22,266 nt of DNA from an uncultured Bacteroidales bacterium (lineage in GTDB: Bacteria; Bacteroidota; Bacteroidia; Bacteroidales; Muribaculaceae). The number at the start of each line of letters is the position of its first letter. Within the stretch, counting starts at the first letter, position 1. The notes under the pieces are model-generated. The model did not search any database, was not told the DNA's origin, and saw only the letters and a program-made list of their open reading frames with translations. Shown here in pieces: positions 1-8,061 of this stretch. Both the position numbers and the translations under genes were made by a program. Location of the stretch: positions 1 through 22,266 of the forward strand of contig UQVH01000031.1 in NCBI GenBank assembly GCA_900544535.1, given 5' to 3'.

Positions 1-13
1 TTAACTATTAGGT

Positions 14-3000
14 ATGAAAAAGCTGTTTCTACTACTGACGGCCCTTGTCGTGGCAATCGGGACCCTGGCGGCTCAGAACCGCACCGTCTCCGGCACCGTG
101 ACCAGCGCCGCTGACGGTGATCCGCTGATCGGAGCCACAGTCATGGGTGTGGGTACCAAAATCGGTACTGCAACAGACATCAACGGTAAGTTCTCTCTGA
201 GTCTTCCCGAATCGGTTACCAAAATTCAGGTTTCCTATATCAGCATGAAGACTGTCGAAGTGACCATCACTCCCGGCGAGATGCTGATTGCTATGGAGAA
301 TGCCAACACTCTTGACGAGGTTGTCGTTACCGGTTACGGTGTGCAGCGCAAGGCCGCCTTTACAGGTGCTGCTTCTGTGCTTGACGGCGAAGCGATCGAC
401 AAGAAATCCGATGTGAATTTCGTGAAAGCCCTCGAAGGTTCGGTCACCGGTTTCCAGTACAACAATTCTACTTCTTCTCCCGGTACATGGGGTTCGGTCT
501 ATATCCGCGGCCGCGGTTCGCTTTCTTCAAGCTCACAGCCTCTCTATGTGGTTGACGGTGTGCCGGTAAACTCCGATGCCGACGGTCTCGACAGTGACTC
601 GAATAACTTCTTTGACCCTATGGCAGCCTACAATCCTAATGACATCGAGAGCGTTACTGTGCTGAAAGATGCCGCCGCAACCGCCATCTACGGTTCGCGT
701 GCAGCCAACGGTGTTATCATCATTACCACCAAGAAAGGCGGTGAGGGCAAGTTCAACCTTAATATCGACATCAAGCAGGGTCTGACAAAAATGGCCAACA
801 ACAACATGAAATATGCCAGCGCTGCAGAGACTCTTGACTGGTTTACCAAAGGCTATATGGCTGCCAGAGGAGGAAGCTATGACGATTGGCACAGCCAGCT
901 GTCTGACTATCTCGGCTGGGATGGTAAGCAGAATACCGACTGGATCGACGCTGTGACACGCACCGGTTATTTCCAGGAGTACAACATCAGCTTCAACGGC
1001 ACGAGCGGCAACACCAACTACTATGCTTCCGTAGGCTATGTTGATGCCGAAGGTATTGTCATCAACTCAAACAATACGCGTTATTCAGGCCGTGTGAATC
1101 TCGACACCAAATATAAATATTTCTCTGCCGGTGTAAACGCATCACTTTCATGGAGCAAGAACAATAACTTCAGTCAGGCCACCAGCGGCTCGATGGGCAG
1201 CCCTCTGACAAGTGCCGTTTCTCTTTGGCTCCCGACAGATCCGATCTACAATGAAGACGGAAGCTATTACGGGATCAGCAGTTACAACCCTGTGGCTGTC
1301 AACGACAAGAAACTCGGAAACCTCAATGAAGTCACCAACCAGACCATCAACGCCAACCCCTGGTTGCGTATAGATCTGCCTTTCGGCATCTGGGCCAAGA
1401 CCAATCTGGGTGTCAACCTTGTCGACCAGACCGACTATGAATACTGGAGCGCTGTCTACAATCCGCAGGGCATGGACTACAACGGTCTCGGTCAGCAGTA
1501 CAAGCAGCGTGTAAGTACTATTACCTGGACCAATACCATCGGCTGGACTAAAACTTTCAACGAAAAGCATGACATCAACCTCCTTCTCGGTCAGGAGTGC
1601 CAGCGTTATGATTTCCACTCGGATTACTATTCACGCACCGATTTCCCCTTCGCCGATTCCGGAATGCGCGATATGACAACCGCTGCATCAGACAACGGCA
1701 GTGCGTATTATCGCAGCGAATCGCGCCTCGCTTCTTACTTCATGGATGCACACTATTCTTACGATGACCGCTACTATCTCTCGGCTTCTTTCCGCCGTGA
1801 CGGTTCTTCGGTTTTCGGATCTGACAACCGCTGGGGTAATTTCTGGTCGGTAGGTGCCAAATGGCGTCTCACTCAGGAGTCGTTCATGAAGGATCTTACA
1901 TGGCTGAACAATGCTGCCTTGCGTGTGTCCTACGGTACTGTCGGCAACCAGTCTCTTCCCGACCTTTATGCCGCACGCGGTTTCTATCAGGCCGGTGCCA
2001 ACTACAATCAGACTCCGGGTATGATTCCCGCGCAGATTTCCAATCCCGACCTTACCTGGGAAACCTCGCGTAAGTTCGACCTCGGTTTCGATCTCTCGAT
2101 TTTCAACCGCGTGAACTTTACATTTGACTACTACAACGATGATACTTCCGATGCACTCTATAAGGTTCCTCTGTCAATGACCACAGGCATCGACTCGTAT
2201 TACAGGAACATCGGTAAGATCCGCAACCGCGGTATCGAGTTCGGCGTCAACGGTGTGGCCTATACAAGCCGCGACCTTTCGGTCAGCCTTTTCGCCAACC
2301 TTACCTGGAACCAGAATAAGGTTCTCAAACTCGCTGACGGTTCCGTAGAATATACCTATCAGATTATCGAGGAAGGTCGCCCTTATACCCAGTTCTACAT
2401 GCCTGAATATGCCGGTGTAGACCGCGAGACCGGTAAGGCTCTCTATTACCGTTATGCTAAAGGAACTAAAGATGACAGCGGCAAGGACCTGAGCAATGTA
2501 CTAACCGACAACTATTCGGAAGCCGAGAAGCGCCATGTCGGCGCCGCAGCACCCAAAGTATTCGGCGCATTCGGCTTCAATGCCCGCGGCTATGGCTTCG
2601 ACCTCTCCATGCAGTTCAACTATCGTCTCGGCGCCAAGGTGTTTGACTCCGGCCACGACTTCACCGGCTGGAACATGAGCACTTACCGCACGCCGCTCAA
2701 AACGATGGTCAAGAACTCCTGGACTCCTGAAAATCCCGATGCGAAATATCCGCAGTACATTTTCGGCGACCCTAACAAGGTGTCTTCGGGCAACTATTCG
2801 TCGCGCTGGCTTATGAGCGGCAACTATCTCCGTCTGAGCAACATCACGCTGGGCTACACCATCCCCGCGTCAATCACCAAAAAGGCTCTCATCTCCAAGT
2901 GCCGCATCTACACCAGCTTCGACAATGTCCACACCTGGACAGCATCTGACTTCGTGGGCTACAACCCCGAAACCTATGCTAACGGTGTGATAGCATGGCA

Positions 3001-3049
3001 GTATCCCGCAACCTTCACTTTCACAGGCGGTATTCAGCTGACATTCTGA
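14..3049 (+). CDS. SusC/RagA-family TonB-dependent outer-membrane transporter
   Basis: This is a TonB-linked outer-membrane channel that works with a SusD lipoprotein to import glycans or other large nutrients into the periplasm. The 1011-residue protein starts with a signal peptide (about 1-20, cut after LAA before Q21). A carboxypeptidase-regulatory-like beta-sandwich follows (about 24-95), then the SusC signature DEVVVTGYG (101-109), a plug domain with PLYVVDGVPV (176-185) and AIYGSRAANGVI (224-235), and a long aromatic-rich beta-barrel ending in a terminal Phe. Length and domain order are normal for the family. Only 13 bases precede the start, so its promoter and any anti-sigma/ECF regulator lie outside the window. 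The susD partner follows after 49 nt. The substrate cannot be told because no glycoside hydrolase or lyase accompanies the pair here. Confidence 0.97.
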   Translation: MKKLFLLLTALVVAIGTLAAQNRTVSGTVTSAADGDPLIGATVMGVGTKIGTATDINGKFSLSLPESVTKIQVSYISMKTVEVTITPGEMLIAMENANTLDEVVVTGYGVQRKAAFTGAASVLDGEAIDKKSDVNFVKALEGSVTGFQYNNSTSSPGTWGSVYIRGRGSLSSSSQPLYVVDGVPVNSDADGLDSDSNNFFDPMAAYNPNDIESVTVLKDAAATAIYGSRAANGVIIITTKKGGEGKFNLNIDIKQGLTKMANNNMKYASAAETLDWFTKGYMAARGGSYDDWHSQLSDYLGWDGKQNTDWIDAVTRTGYFQEYNISFNGTSGNTNYYASVGYVDAEGIVINSNNTRYSGRVNLDTKYKYFSAGVNASLSWSKNNNFSQATSGSMGSPLTSAVSLWLPTDPIYNEDGSYYGISSYNPVAVNDKKLGNLNEVTNQTINANPWLRIDLPFGIWAKTNLGVNLVDQTDYEYWSAVYNPQGMDYNGLGQQYKQRVSTITWTNTIGWTKTFNEKHDINLLLGQECQRYDFHSDYYSRTDFPFADSGMRDMTTAASDNGSAYYRSESRLASYFMDAHYSYDDRYYLSASFRRDGSSVFGSDNRWGNFWSVGAKWRLTQESFMKDLTWLNNAALRVSYGTVGNQSLPDLYAARGFYQAGANYNQTPGMIPAQISNPDLTWETSRKFDLGFDLSIFNRVNFTFDYYNDDTSDALYKVPLSMTTGIDSYYRNIGKIRNRGIEFGVNGVAYTSRDLSVSLFANLTWNQNKVLKLADGSVEYTYQIIEEGRPYTQFYMPEYAGVDRETGKALYYRYAKGTKDDSGKDLSNVLTDNYSEAEKRHVGAAAPKVFGAFGFNARGYGFDLSMQFNYRLGAKVFDSGHDFTGWNMSTYRTPLKTMVKNSWTPENPDAKYPQYIFGDPNKVSSGNYSSRWLMSGNYLRLSNITLGYTIPASITKKALISKCRIYTSFDNVHTWTASDFVGYNPETYANGVIAWQYPATFTFTGGIQLTF

Positions 3050-3098
3050 CACTGTCGTCAATCTTTCAATAATCATGATTTTACTAATTAAGGAAAAT

Positions 3099-4586
3099 AT
3101 GAAAAAACTACATATCAAAGCTCTTGCCATACTGCTTTTGGGCGGAAGCATGGTCAGCTGTGGCGATGACTTTCTGGATTCAAAGCTCTATGAAGGCATC
3201 GACATTGACACCGGTCTCAACAGTGTAAACAATATCGGTTATGCTCTCAACGGTACCTACGACCGTCTTTACCGCTACTATTTCGCCGGAAACTATGCCA
3301 CTTCATTCGGCGACATCGCTTCCGACCTGGCTTACTGGAACCGCTCTTCGAGCCACTTCAACGAAATCAACCAGTTTGCGCCGACTTCGACTGATATATA
3401 TCTGCGATACATCTGGGAATACGGCTACAAGGTTGTCGACAACAGCGCCCGTATCATCAAGGCCGGTGAGGGAATGAAGGAATCGGTCAGCGAAGATGAG
3501 GTTGCCGATCTCGACATGTATCTCGCCGAGGCCTATGCCCTCCGCGCCTATGCAAACCTTGTCCTCGTCAACGTGTTTGCCCATCAGATTATGGTCAACG
3601 GTCAGGATTTTTCCTCGCAGCCCGGCATTGTTGTCGTGAATGACCCTGTTCCGGCTGGTTCCCAGGTAAGCCGCAGCACTGTCGGCGACGCTTATACTTC
3701 GATTGTAAGCGACCTCAAATCGTCACTTGACTATTTCGAACTTGCAGGACAGACAAAGGAAAACCGTGTCTACATGTCTCCGGCCGCCGTATGGGGCCTT
3801 CTCTCGCGTGTCTATCTTTACATGGAGAAATTCGACGATTCGATTGACGCGGCTTCCAAGGCCCTTTCTGTTTCAGGTGTCCAAGGCCTTGCCTATACAG
3901 ACGCCGCATACAAGGCCCTTTACAACGGCGAAGGCAGCAACACCGAGAGCTTCTTCTATCTCGCCATCACTCCTTCCGACAACTGGAGCGCCAATTCGTG
4001 CGGCACTCTTTGGTCAACTTACAGTTTCGGCCCGACACCATATCTCCAGTCGCTCATGGCTGACAATGACGTGCGCCGTTCGGTGTGGGAATGGGTGAAA
4101 AATGACAAGGGCGGTGACGAATTTTGCAGTGGTAAGTTTGGCGCTTACGGTCTCGGAGGCAACTCGGCCTTTGGCACCAACTATCTGATCAATGCACCTG
4201 AAATGTATCTCAACCAGGCCGAAAGCTATCTGCGTCGCTCGTCGTCGAGCATCACCGATGCACAGAACGCGCTCCTCGTTGTGGCAAAGCGCAATCCCGC
4301 TATTACTTCGGTTGCCGATCTGCCTTCCGACAAAGATGGCCTTATGAGCTTCATTCAGGACGAACGTGCCCGCGAACTCTTTCAGGAGGGACATCGTCTG
4401 TATGACCTGCGCCGCTGGGATGTAAGCGCTAACCTCGCGCAGGAGGCAATCGCCTATCCGAATATCGGTTGGACAATCACCAACTTCAAGATTTCCAACT
4501 GTGTATATCCTATCCCCGACAAAGAAATCAATGCCGGTTTCGGCGTAGAGCAGAACCAGGGATGGCAGAGCACCTTCCCCAACTAA
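3099..4586 (+). CDS. SusD/RagB-family surface nutrient-binding lipoprotein
   Basis: This is the substrate-binding lid of the upstream SusC channel, a surface lipoprotein. I chose ATG 3099 over the in-frame ATG 3075 because it gives a clean lipoprotein signal peptide (MKKLHIKALAILLLGGSMVSC, lipobox ending at Cys21) preceded by AAGGAAAAT as a ribosome site. The residues after Cys21 (GDDFLD) are acidic, as in the Bacteroidetes lipoprotein export signal that directs proteins to the cell surface. The body shows the alpha-helical TPR-like core (for example LAEAYALRAYANLVLVNVF) and the conserved C-terminal QDERARELFQEGHRLYDLRRW of the RagB/SusD family. At 495 residues it is of normal length. It is co-transcribed with the transporter and followed by a strong terminator. 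Confidence 0.96.
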   Translation: MKKLHIKALAILLLGGSMVSCGDDFLDSKLYEGIDIDTGLNSVNNIGYALNGTYDRLYRYYFAGNYATSFGDIASDLAYWNRSSSHFNEINQFAPTSTDIYLRYIWEYGYKVVDNSARIIKAGEGMKESVSEDEVADLDMYLAEAYALRAYANLVLVNVFAHQIMVNGQDFSSQPGIVVVNDPVPAGSQVSRSTVGDAYTSIVSDLKSSLDYFELAGQTKENRVYMSPAAVWGLLSRVYLYMEKFDDSIDAASKALSVSGVQGLAYTDAAYKALYNGEGSNTESFFYLAITPSDNWSANSCGTLWSTYSFGPTPYLQSLMADNDVRRSVWEWVKNDKGGDEFCSGKFGAYGLGGNSAFGTNYLINAPEMYLNQAESYLRRSSSSITDAQNALLVVAKRNPAITSVADLPSDKDGLMSFIQDERARELFQEGHRLYDLRRWDVSANLAQEAIAYPNIGWTITNFKISNCVYPIPDKEINAGFGVEQNQGWQSTFPN

Positions 4587-4611
4587 GCCACACCGTTTAG
4601 GTAACAATATG

Positions 4612-4660
4612 CGGAGGCCGCCCCAGTCTGACTGGCGCGGCCTCCGTTTTTCATTTTTTC
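4612..4660 (+). terminator. Rho-independent terminator of the susC/susD operon
   Basis: A 10-bp perfect stem (cggaggccgc at 4612-4621 with gcggcctccg at 4637-4646) encloses a second, inner helix (ccagt 4623-4627 with actgg 4631-4635, loop ctg). It is followed by a T-rich run at 4647-4659. The hairpin lies directly after the 3' end of the leftward metX operon (stop at 4651-4653). On that strand there is no good T-run, so bidirectional use is possible but not shown. Confidence 0.9.
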
Positions 4661-4998
4661 AGTTCGTCAAGGAGGTGACGGATGGCGGTGAGGGGTTGGA
4701 GAAAGAGCATACGGGGACCGACGTAGCGCATGACAGCCCGCATCTGCTGGCGGCGCGATGGGGAGTAGCAGTGGATCGGGCATTTCCGGCAGCTTGGCTT
4801 GCGGTTGCCGTGCGGGCAATGGTCGAGCCTTTGGTGCGCATAATCCAAAAGGGCGCGGCATTCGTCGCAGAGGCTGTCGCTGTGAGTGTCGCGATTGCCG
4901 GATGTGCCGTTGCTGTCAGCCGGGCTGCCGTGATGTCTGTGGCAGTAGATGGCAATCATCCGGCTGATTACTTCCTTCTCTCGTTCGATCCTGGACAT
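4651..4998 (-). CDS. YgbA-like nitrous oxide-stimulated promoter family protein
   Basis: A small 115-residue protein of the family named for the nitrous oxide-stimulated promoter, typified by E. coli YgbA, whose gene belongs to the nitric-oxide-responsive NsrR regulon; its biochemical role is not settled as far as I know. Recognisable family motifs are EKEVISRMIAIYC (7-19), LCDECRALLDYAHQRLDHCP (43-62), CRKCPIHCY (70-78) and QMRAVMRYVGPRMLFLQP (85-102). Seven cysteines (19, 44, 47, 61, 70, 73, 77), including two CxxC pairs, suggest metal or Fe-S binding; this is inference. The start lies 3 bases after the stop of the EamA gene, so the two are co-translated in one operon with metX. No regulator or NO-responsive operator was recognised nearby. 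Confidence 0.85.
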   Translation of the reverse strand: MSRIEREKEVISRMIAIYCHRHHGSPADSNGTSGNRDTHSDSLCDECRALLDYAHQRLDHCPHGNRKPSCRKCPIHCYSPSRRQQMRAVMRYVGPRMLFLQPLTAIRHLLDELKK

Positions 4999-5001
4999 GT
5001 G

Positions 5002-5895
5002 TCAGGCCGCAGATTTTTCGTGACGGCGTCCGGAGAGGATGAGGACGATCACCGCGAGAATGATCAGCACAATGCCGATGGAAGCTCTGACGGTCAGAAT
5101 CTCGCCGAAAAGCGCGACGCCGAACATCACTCCCGTGATCGGTTCGAGTGCTCCGAGGATAGAAACAGGCACGGAGCCGATGCACTGGATCGAGACCGCG
5201 ACAGTCATGAGCGAGACGATTGTCGGGACGATCGAGATACCGGCGATGCACGCCCAGGGGAGCAGCCCGGAGGGCACGGGCTGGACTTCGGTGAAGCCGT
5301 TGGTACGCACGGCGAACACGATCATGCCGAAGAGCAGGGAGTAGAAGGTGAGGGTAGAGCCTGACAGCCGGCGGATACGGCTCTTGTTGATCATCACCAT
5401 ATAAATGGCATAGGCAAGCGACGAGAGGATGACGAGTGTGGCTCCTGTGGCGGTGACATGTGCTCCCTCGCCCGGATTGCAGAGAAAGACCACTCCGGTG
5501 AGGCATATGGCGATGGAGACGATGGTCCACATCGAGATCCGCTCATGGAAGAAGATCCACAGTATCAGGGCGATGAAAACCGGTTCCACGAAAAGCAGGG
5601 TGGAGGCCAGCCCGACGTCCATGTATTTGTATGCTTCGAAAAGCAGCACCGATGACATGGCGAAGAAGATGCCGAGCAGCACCATCAGCGGCAGGTCGCG
5701 TCGGGCGAGGCGGAAGCTGTCGCCGCGGAGGAGCATGATGGCGCCGAGTATGAGGGTCGCGAAAAGATAGCGGTAGAAAAGTACTGAGGAGACACCCATC
5801 CCCATTTCATAGAGGGGGACGGCAAACAGAGGATTGGTGCCGTAGCTGACAGCAGCGACGGCACCGAGGATGTAGCCTTTGGTTGTCCGTGTCAT
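5002..5895 (-). CDS. EamA/DMT-superfamily inner-membrane transporter
   Basis: A 297-residue protein with about ten hydrophobic segments arranged as two EamA repeats. The repeats carry the usual signatures SVLLFEAYKYMDVGLASTL and AVSIQCIGSVPVSILGALEP near the fourth helix of each half, followed by an acidic turn (FFHERIS, LFGEILT). Such proteins export or import small metabolites, often amino acids, across the cytoplasmic membrane; the substrate cannot be read from the sequence. Its ATG overlaps the metX stop by 4 bases (ATGA at 5895-5892), which implies translational coupling. Position downstream of a methionine-biosynthesis gene makes an amino acid or related metabolite a reasonable guess only. 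The cytoplasmic C-terminus is basic (SGRRHEKSAA). Confidence 0.9.
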   Translation of the reverse strand: MTRTTKGYILGAVAAVSYGTNPLFAVPLYEMGMGVSSVLFYRYLFATLILGAIMLLRGDSFRLARRDLPLMVLLGIFFAMSSVLLFEAYKYMDVGLASTLLFVEPVFIALILWIFFHERISMWTIVSIAICLTGVVFLCNPGEGAHVTATGATLVILSSLAYAIYMVMINKSRIRRLSGSTLTFYSLLFGMIVFAVRTNGFTEVQPVPSGLLPWACIAGISIVPTIVSLMTVAVSIQCIGSVPVSILGALEPITGVMFGVALFGEILTVRASIGIVLIILAVIVLILSGRRHEKSAA

Positions 5896-6905
5896 TTCAT
5901 TTTCATGAAAGGAAGTAAGAGGTTGTTGAGCTGATTGTATTCGACAAGGAAGCCGTCGTGGCCGAAGGGAGAATGGATTTCGCCGTAGACTGCACCCGGT
6001 ATCTTCGAGCAGAGTTCCTGCATCTCGCGGGGCGGGAAGACGATGTCGGTCTCAAGTCCGACCACAAGAGTGCGGGCTTTGATGCGGCGCAGGGCTGTGT
6101 CAAGTCCGCCGCGGCCGCGGCCTACGTCATGGGTGTCGAATGCCTTCAGGATGGCATAGTAGGAATAGGCGTCGAAACGGCGACAGAGCTTCTCGCCCTG
6201 ATACTGCTGGTAGCTTGACGCGCGGTGCACTTCGGGAAGTTCCTCGACATCTTTCTGCGTGAGGTTGTAGCCGTAGTAGCCGCGGTAGCTGAGCAGACCT
6301 ATGGCGCGGGCGGCGGCAAGGCCCTTGCGGCCTGCCTGCGGATCGGGATCGCCGAATGTCGGGTCGGCCTCGATGCTCATTCTCATGGTTTCGTCGATCG
6401 CGATGGTCCAGGGAGTGGCTATGGCGTCGGTGGCCATCAGCACAAGGCGGTCGAAGCGCTCAGGCTCCATGACGGCCCACTCGATAGCCTGAAATCCGCC
6501 GACAGAGCAGCCGACGAGGGCACGGATATGGCCGATGCCGAGCGCATCGGCGAGGACGCGGTGGGCGTTGACAATATCGCGGATGGTGTAGGGGGGGAAG
6601 TCCTTGTAATACGGTTTGCCAGTTGCCGGATTGGTGTGGAGCGGCGAGGTGGTGCCGTAGGGCGATCCGAGAATGTTGGCGCAGATGACGAAATTTTCGG
6701 CCGGGTCGAGGAATTTTCCCTCCTCTACTGTGTGTGGCCACCAGTCCTGCACATCGCTGTTGCCGGTCAGGGCGTGACACACCCAGACAACGTTGCTCTT
6801 GTCGGCGTTGAGTGTGCCGTAGGTGTGATATGCGATGCGGAGTTCGTCGAGCTGTCCGCCAAGTTCCAGTGCGAAAGGTGCGTTATGGTGATAATAGTTG
6901 ATCAT
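5892..6905 (-). CDS. metX: Homoserine O-acyltransferase (MetX)
   Basis: This enzyme acylates the hydroxyl of L-homoserine, normally from acetyl-CoA, to activate it for sulfur incorporation in methionine synthesis. It is cytoplasmic and has an alpha/beta-hydrolase fold. The 337-residue sequence has the oxyanion segment HALTGNSD (44-51), the nucleophile elbow GCSVGG (Ser134), the acid Asp287 in GLETDIVFP and the base His316 in SPFGHDGFLVE. NILGSPYGTTSP (78-88) and RDIVNAH (109-115) are also characteristic of the family. Acetyl versus succinyl donor specificity cannot be settled by eye, so homoserine O-acetyltransferase is the default call. It heads an operon with the EamA transporter and the YgbA-like gene. 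Its own promoter is embedded in nested inverted repeats (6904-6976). Confidence 0.95.
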   Translation of the reverse strand: MINYYHHNAPFALELGGQLDELRIAYHTYGTLNADKSNVVWVCHALTGNSDVQDWWPHTVEEGKFLDPAENFVICANILGSPYGTTSPLHTNPATGKPYYKDFPPYTIRDIVNAHRVLADALGIGHIRALVGCSVGGFQAIEWAVMEPERFDRLVLMATDAIATPWTIAIDETMRMSIEADPTFGDPDPQAGRKGLAAARAIGLLSYRGYYGYNLTQKDVEELPEVHRASSYQQYQGEKLCRRFDAYSYYAILKAFDTHDVGRGRGGLDTALRRIKARTLVVGLETDIVFPPREMQELCSKIPGAVYGEIHSPFGHDGFLVEYNQLNNLLLPFMKMK

Positions 6906-6976
6906 TACGTGTTAGACTTACTGTTGTGGGGCAAAGTTACGGATAATAAGTAAGTCTTGAAAATTAAACACGTAAT
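6904..6976 (-). promoter_or_regulatory. metX promoter inside nested perfect inverted repeats
   Basis: Read on the - strand, TAACTTTG (6939 down to 6932) matches the Bacteroidetes -7 consensus TAnnTTTG; no convincing -33 TTTG was found at the right spacing. Two perfect inverted repeats bracket it: attacgtgtt (6904-6913) with aacacgtaat (6967-6976), and agacttact (6914-6922) with agtaagtct (6949-6957). The left arms abut each other and the right arms are separated by 9 bases. The proximal outer arm runs into the first two bases of the metX ATG. The expected start point, near 6925, would leave only one arm in the mRNA. The repeats are therefore most simply DNA-level operator half-sites; this is inference. 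Confidence 0.7.
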
Positions 6977-7000
6977 TTCCGGCTGAAAGGGGCGTCTGTG

Positions 7001-7963
7001 TCAGAAAATCACGTTGTATTTGGCCAAAAGCTCGGCGGGATGGTAGGACTCTTTGGCGTGACGCAGGCCCGGATCGCCGACATCCTCCTCGCGGTTGATG
7101 TAGATGATCTCAGGATGGCGCGCGGTCATCATGGCGGCGAAGAGCTTGTTGACGGTCTCACCGGCGCCGTTGACCTCGTGGTCCATCTTCTCGATATGGA
7201 CATAGAGAGTGTCGCCCCTGACTTCTCCGAGCGTGAAGGCCACGATGCCGTGATCCGGAGTCGAGAGAACGGCTCCCTCGAAGCCGAAAAGACCGGGAGT
7301 GGAAAGCACCTGCAACACCTGCTCGCGTTCGATGTCGGCGAGGACCGGTTTCGAGAGTGGCAGATGGCGGGCGAGGAAAAACTCTCTGACAGCCGGCAGC
7401 ATCTCCGGCGTGAGAGGTTCGAACGTATAGCCCGGATTTTCAGTCTCGAAGCGGTTGACATGGTTGCGCTTCTTGCCGAGTTTCTTACCTGAGAGTGTGG
7501 CGAGAGCGGAGGCGTCGTAGAGATAGTCGCTCCAGTCTTCAAGCTGCTCCACACTCTTGGCTCCAAGGGCTTTTAGCGGAGCTACGAAAGCTTCCGGAAC
7601 GGCGGAGAAGACCAATTCGCAGCCCTCGTGTCGGCAGTAGTCACGCAAAAGGGCGACCGACTCCTCAAGTCCCATTTTTCCAACGGGAATTGAGAAAGCC
7701 GGTCGGCTTACGTTGTCTTCTGTGACACCCTTGATGAAAAGAGTGTCATTGAAAATGCAGTATGTATAGTCGAAGTAACCGATCCACATGAAGGTACCGC
7801 CGACTGTGAAGTCGCAGGTGCGGCAACAAGCCTGCGCGAGAAGCGGGCGCAGAGTCTCGATGTCCTCTATGCGGAGAGGCTTGAAGCAGAGTGAACATTC
7901 TTTTTTCGGACGGCTTTTGGTGGCTACTGCCGTAACGGCCGCCGTTTGTCGAAGCGTGATCAT
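7001..7963 (-). CDS. DUF2156 / phosphatidylglycerol lysyltransferase-domain protein
   Basis: A 320-residue soluble protein with the two-lobed GNAT-like fold of the C-terminal domain of MprF-type aminoacyl-phospholipid synthases, but with no membrane segments. Recognisable family blocks are DFTVGGTFMWIGYFDYTYCIF (51-71), FSIPVGKMG, the basic LSGKKLGKKRNHVNRFE block (about 156-172) and the late YVHIEKMDHEVNG segment. Stand-alone members are common in Bacteroidales and their substrate is not established to my knowledge. The only available ATG (7963) gives about 20 extra N-terminal residues with an unusual CSLC pair (Cys23, Cys26) before the family's FKPL start. No alternative ATG or GTG lies between. 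It follows fabD on the same strand after 98 bases. Confidence 0.8.
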   Translation of the reverse strand: MITLRQTAAVTAVATKSRPKKECSLCFKPLRIEDIETLRPLLAQACCRTCDFTVGGTFMWIGYFDYTYCIFNDTLFIKGVTEDNVSRPAFSIPVGKMGLEESVALLRDYCRHEGCELVFSAVPEAFVAPLKALGAKSVEQLEDWSDYLYDASALATLSGKKLGKKRNHVNRFETENPGYTFEPLTPEMLPAVREFFLARHLPLSKPVLADIEREQVLQVLSTPGLFGFEGAVLSTPDHGIVAFTLGEVRGDTLYVHIEKMDHEVNGAGETVNKLFAAMMTARHPEIIYINREEDVGDPGLRHAKESYHPAELLAKYNVIF

Positions 7964-7989
7964 AATGTCGTTTTTTTATTATGACGGAT

Positions 7990-8052
7990 GTGTGTTTACT
8001 GAAAAACACACCGCGCCCCGATGAGGTTCACTGTAATTTCATGCCTCGTCGG
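7990..8052. repeat. Two hairpins in the fabD - DUF2156 gap
   Basis: A perfect 8-bp inverted repeat, gtgtgttt (7990-7997) and aaacacac (8004-8011), has a 6-base loop. Beside it cctcgtcgg (8044-8052) can pair with ccgatgagg (8018-8026) with a single A/C mismatch. Neither is followed by a good T-run in the - direction, so they are poor intrinsic terminators. They could be 3'-end stabilisers of fabD mRNA or leader structures of the next gene. Confidence 0.5.
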
Positions 8053-8061
8053 CTGCAAGGG

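Noticed and set aside
4609..5364. 251-residue open frame on the + strand
   Set aside because: It lies antisense over the YgbA-like and EamA genes, starts inside the terminator, and its translation is a low-complexity His/Asp/Arg composition typical of a shadow frame.
6904..6976. Phase-variable invertible metX promoter
   Set aside because: The segment between the inner arms is only 26 bases, far shorter than known invertible promoters in Bacteroidetes, and no invertase gene is nearby.
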